A stretch of 64,000 nucleotides of DNA from Astrobacterium formosum (GTDB lineage Bacteria > Pseudomonadota > Alphaproteobacteria > Rhizobiales > Xanthobacteraceae). This document shows, one piece after another, positions 62,555 through 64,000 of the stretch (position 1 is the first letter of the stretch; each line of letters opens with the position of its first letter). The DNA lies in assembly GCA_030848545.1 (NCBI GenBank), contig JAVDCA010000030.1, positions 1 to 64,000 of the forward strand. Direction: 5' to 3'. The notes under the pieces were generated by a model. The model worked only from the letters and a program-made list of their open reading frames with translations. It did not search any database and was not told the origin of the DNA. Position numbers and translations under genes: made by a program.

Positions 62555-62743
62555 TATCCCTCCCCTGAAAGGGGAGGGTGGCCGCGAAGCGGCCGGGTGG
62601 GGTCGCTGCGGTTGGGCCTCGCTCCTTCCTCGCGATCTTCACGAAGAAGGTGGTCGGCGAAACCGGTAGGGTGGGGGTCCTGGCTCGCGCCGTGACCCCA
62701 TCCGGCGCCTTCGGCGCCACCCTCCCCTTTCAGGGGAGGGATA
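62555..62743. repeat. Facing pair of palindromic repeats between treZ and treY (pair 5)
   Basis: The left unit (62555-62603; CCCTCCCCTGAAAGGGGAGGG then a GGCCGCGAAGCGGCC palindrome) and the reversed right unit (62694-62743; GGCGCCTTCGGCGCC then CCCTCCCCTTTCAGGGGAGGG) face each other around 90 bases. The core differs from the other pairs (CTCCCCT in place of CTCTCCCC), but the plan is the same. It fills the gap between treZ and treY, so it would lie inside their shared message. Confidence 0.85.
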
Positions 62744-62755
62744 GAAAAGAACGCA

Positions 62756-64000
62756 TCACCCCTGCCAACTCCAATGCACCGACCAGGGTTGCACCTGGTC
62801 GCGCAATGGAGGCCCCCAGATCGGTCGTCCGGGCAGTGATTTGCCCGGCTTCGGCGCATCCGACAGATTGGCCATGAGATGTAGCGTGCCGCCCGACAGC
62901 GGCCACGACGCCGTCAGGATCCCGTCCGTCATGGCGCTGCGCGCGCCGCCGCCGGCGACACCTGCCAATCGCGGCACCACTTCAGCGCGGCGCACCGCGA
63001 GCAGGCGCCGAACCAGGTCGAGCCGGCCCTTGTGCGGCGCGCGCTCTTGCGCCGACCAGTCGAGCACTGCGTCGCCGAACGTCTTGTCGGCCAATGGGTC
63101 CGGAATCGCACCGTTATCGGCCTGATGGGCGTAGTCCTCGGCGAACTCCGCCTTGCGGCCGCGCCGCACCGCCTCGGCGAGGTCGCCGGCAAAGTCGCAG
63201 AAGAATGGAAACGCCTGGGTGGAGCCCCATTCCTCGCCCTGGAACATCAGCGGCGGAAACGGCGCCAGCAGGGTCACGGCGAGGGCCGCCTCGATCCGCT
63301 CGGGCGCCGCAAGCACATCCAGCCGTTCGCCGCGGGCGCGATTGCCGATCTGGTCATGGTTCTGCAGGAACGACACGAAGGCGGTCGGCGGCAGGTGCTC
63401 GCTCGCCTCGCCGCGGGCGCGGCCGTCGCGATGGCGCGAGGTCTCGCCCTGATAGGCAAAGCCGGACGCCAGCATGCGCGGCAGGTGGCGGGCCTCGTCG
63501 CCCTGGTAGTCCTTGTAGTAGCCACGCGCCTCCCGGGTCAGGAAGGTGTGCCATGCATGGTGATAGTCGTCGTTCCACTGGGCGCGGTACTTGCCCTGGG
63601 GGGGATTGGCGGGCGGGTCGAGCAGCCAGGCGGTGTTGTCGTCATTCTCCAGCACCAGATGGATCAAGCGTCCGCTGCGCTCCGCCAGATCGCCGACGGC
63701 GCGCGACAGGGCGGTGAGGATATGGGGTTCGCCCGGCAGCCCGATGGCGTGCACGGCATCGAGGCGCAGACCGTCGAAGCGATAGCGATCGAGCCAATGC
63801 AAGGCGTTTTCGATCGCGAAGGCGCGCACCTCGGCAATGCCGTAGTCCACCGCCGCTCCCCATGGCGTATGCGCCTTGGTCGAGAAGAACGACGGCGCGT
63901 AGCGGCCGAGATAATTCCCCTCTGGACCGAAGTGATTATAGACCACGTCGAGGAACACCATCAGGCCCCGTCCATGGGCGGCATCGACGAGAGCCTTGAG
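62756..64000 (-). CDS. treZ: Malto-oligosyltrehalose trehalohydrolase, C-terminal part
   Basis: About 414 residues of a GH13 enzyme that releases trehalose from the product of TreY; the N-terminal domains lie beyond the right edge. Visible motifs are LKALVDAAHGRGLMVFLDVVYNHFGPEGNYLG (barrel strand 3), RYRFDGLRLDAVHAI with the nucleophile Asp, HLVLENDDN with the acid Glu, SFLQNHDQIGNRARGERL with the third catalytic Asp, and FPPLMFQGEEWGSTQAFPFFCDF, which is very typical of TreZ. A C-terminal beta domain closes the protein. The frame remains open to base 64000. Confidence 0.95.
   Translation of the reverse strand, partial: LKALVDAAHGRGLMVFLDVVYNHFGPEGNYLGRYAPSFFSTKAHTPWGAAVDYGIAEVRAFAIENALHWLDRYRFDGLRLDAVHAIGLPGEPHILTALSRAVGDLAERSGRLIHLVLENDDNTAWLLDPPANPPQGKYRAQWNDDYHHAWHTFLTREARGYYKDYQGDEARHLPRMLASGFAYQGETSRHRDGRARGEASEHLPPTAFVSFLQNHDQIGNRARGERLDVLAAPERIEAALAVTLLAPFPPLMFQGEEWGSTQAFPFFCDFAGDLAEAVRRGRKAEFAEDYAHQADNGAIPDPLADKTFGDAVLDWSAQERAPHKGRLDLVRRLLAVRRAEVVPRLAGVAGGGARSAMTDGILTASWPLSGGTLHLMANLSDAPKPGKSLPGRPIWGPPLRDQVQPWSVHWSWQG

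Overview
This 64 kb window is GC-rich chromosomal DNA from an alphaproteobacterium, most likely of the order Hyphomicrobiales (Rhizobiales). The evidence is the gene neighbourhoods (kdsB-pheA beside a CycM-type membrane cytochrome c; a yej transporter next to ghrA, a DsbA protein, an NlpC/P60 protein and a leucyl aminopeptidase; SRP RNA-dnaX-ybaB-recR), the Caulobacter-type cpa/tad pilus locus, and families of GC-rich palindromic repeats typical of these genomes. A BchE-like radical SAM protein suggests kinship with phototrophic members, but no other photosynthesis gene is present.

Layout. 1-3.8 kb: a defence segment on the minus strand with the N-terminal end of a DarT-like ADP-ribosyltransferase, a repeat-filled gap, and type I restriction-modification genes hsdS and hsdM. 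3.9-6.3 kb: pheA, kdsB and divergent cycM. 6.5-17.1 kb: a long plus-strand yej-type peptide ABC transporter operon (two binding proteins, two permeases, a fused ATPase) with a PIN-domain toxin-antitoxin pair between yejE and yejF, followed by a Nudix hydrolase and GhrA. 17.1-20.1 kb: a DsbA-family protein facing NlpC/P60 and aminopeptidase genes. 20.4-24.7 kb: a tadD-like lipoprotein, then a compact four-gene cluster (membrane protein, winged-helix regulator, cis-prenyltransferase, BchE-like radical SAM) carrying two copies of a CTTTAC-N2-TGCAAAG motif. 24.7-28 kb: molybdate genes modAB and modCD diverging from a ModE-type box. 28-39.2 kb: the Flp/Tad pilus locus, including two 57-residue Flp pilins.

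39.2-43.7 kb: an Lrp-type regulator diverging from a periplasmic rhodanese and a YeeE/YedE (thiosulfate-type) permease, a 51-residue cysteine-rich small protein, NudC and a HIT protein. 43.7-46.9 kb: the ffs SRP RNA with its promoter, then dnaX, ybaB and recR. 47-52.7 kb: a minus-strand catabolic cluster with a GntR regulator, a complete TRAP transporter, a PEP mutase/isocitrate lyase-family lyase and a short-chain dehydrogenase. 52.9-55.3 kb: enoyl-CoA hydratase diverging from an MFS transporter. 55.4-64 kb: trehalose and alpha-glucan metabolism: otsB, a GH15 enzyme, a glucose-dehydrogenase-like enzyme, a DUF2934 protein, treY and the C-terminal part of treZ, which runs off the right edge.

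The most noticeable non-gene structure is a family of short GC-rich palindromes that occurs in facing (inverted) pairs at several gene boundaries and has also entered the hsdM reading frame. A second repeat type has entered the N-terminal region of the first yej binding protein. The best candidate for an undescribed system is the operator-marked four-gene cluster at 21.3-24.7 kb. All function calls rest on reading motifs and gene order by eye; no database search was run.
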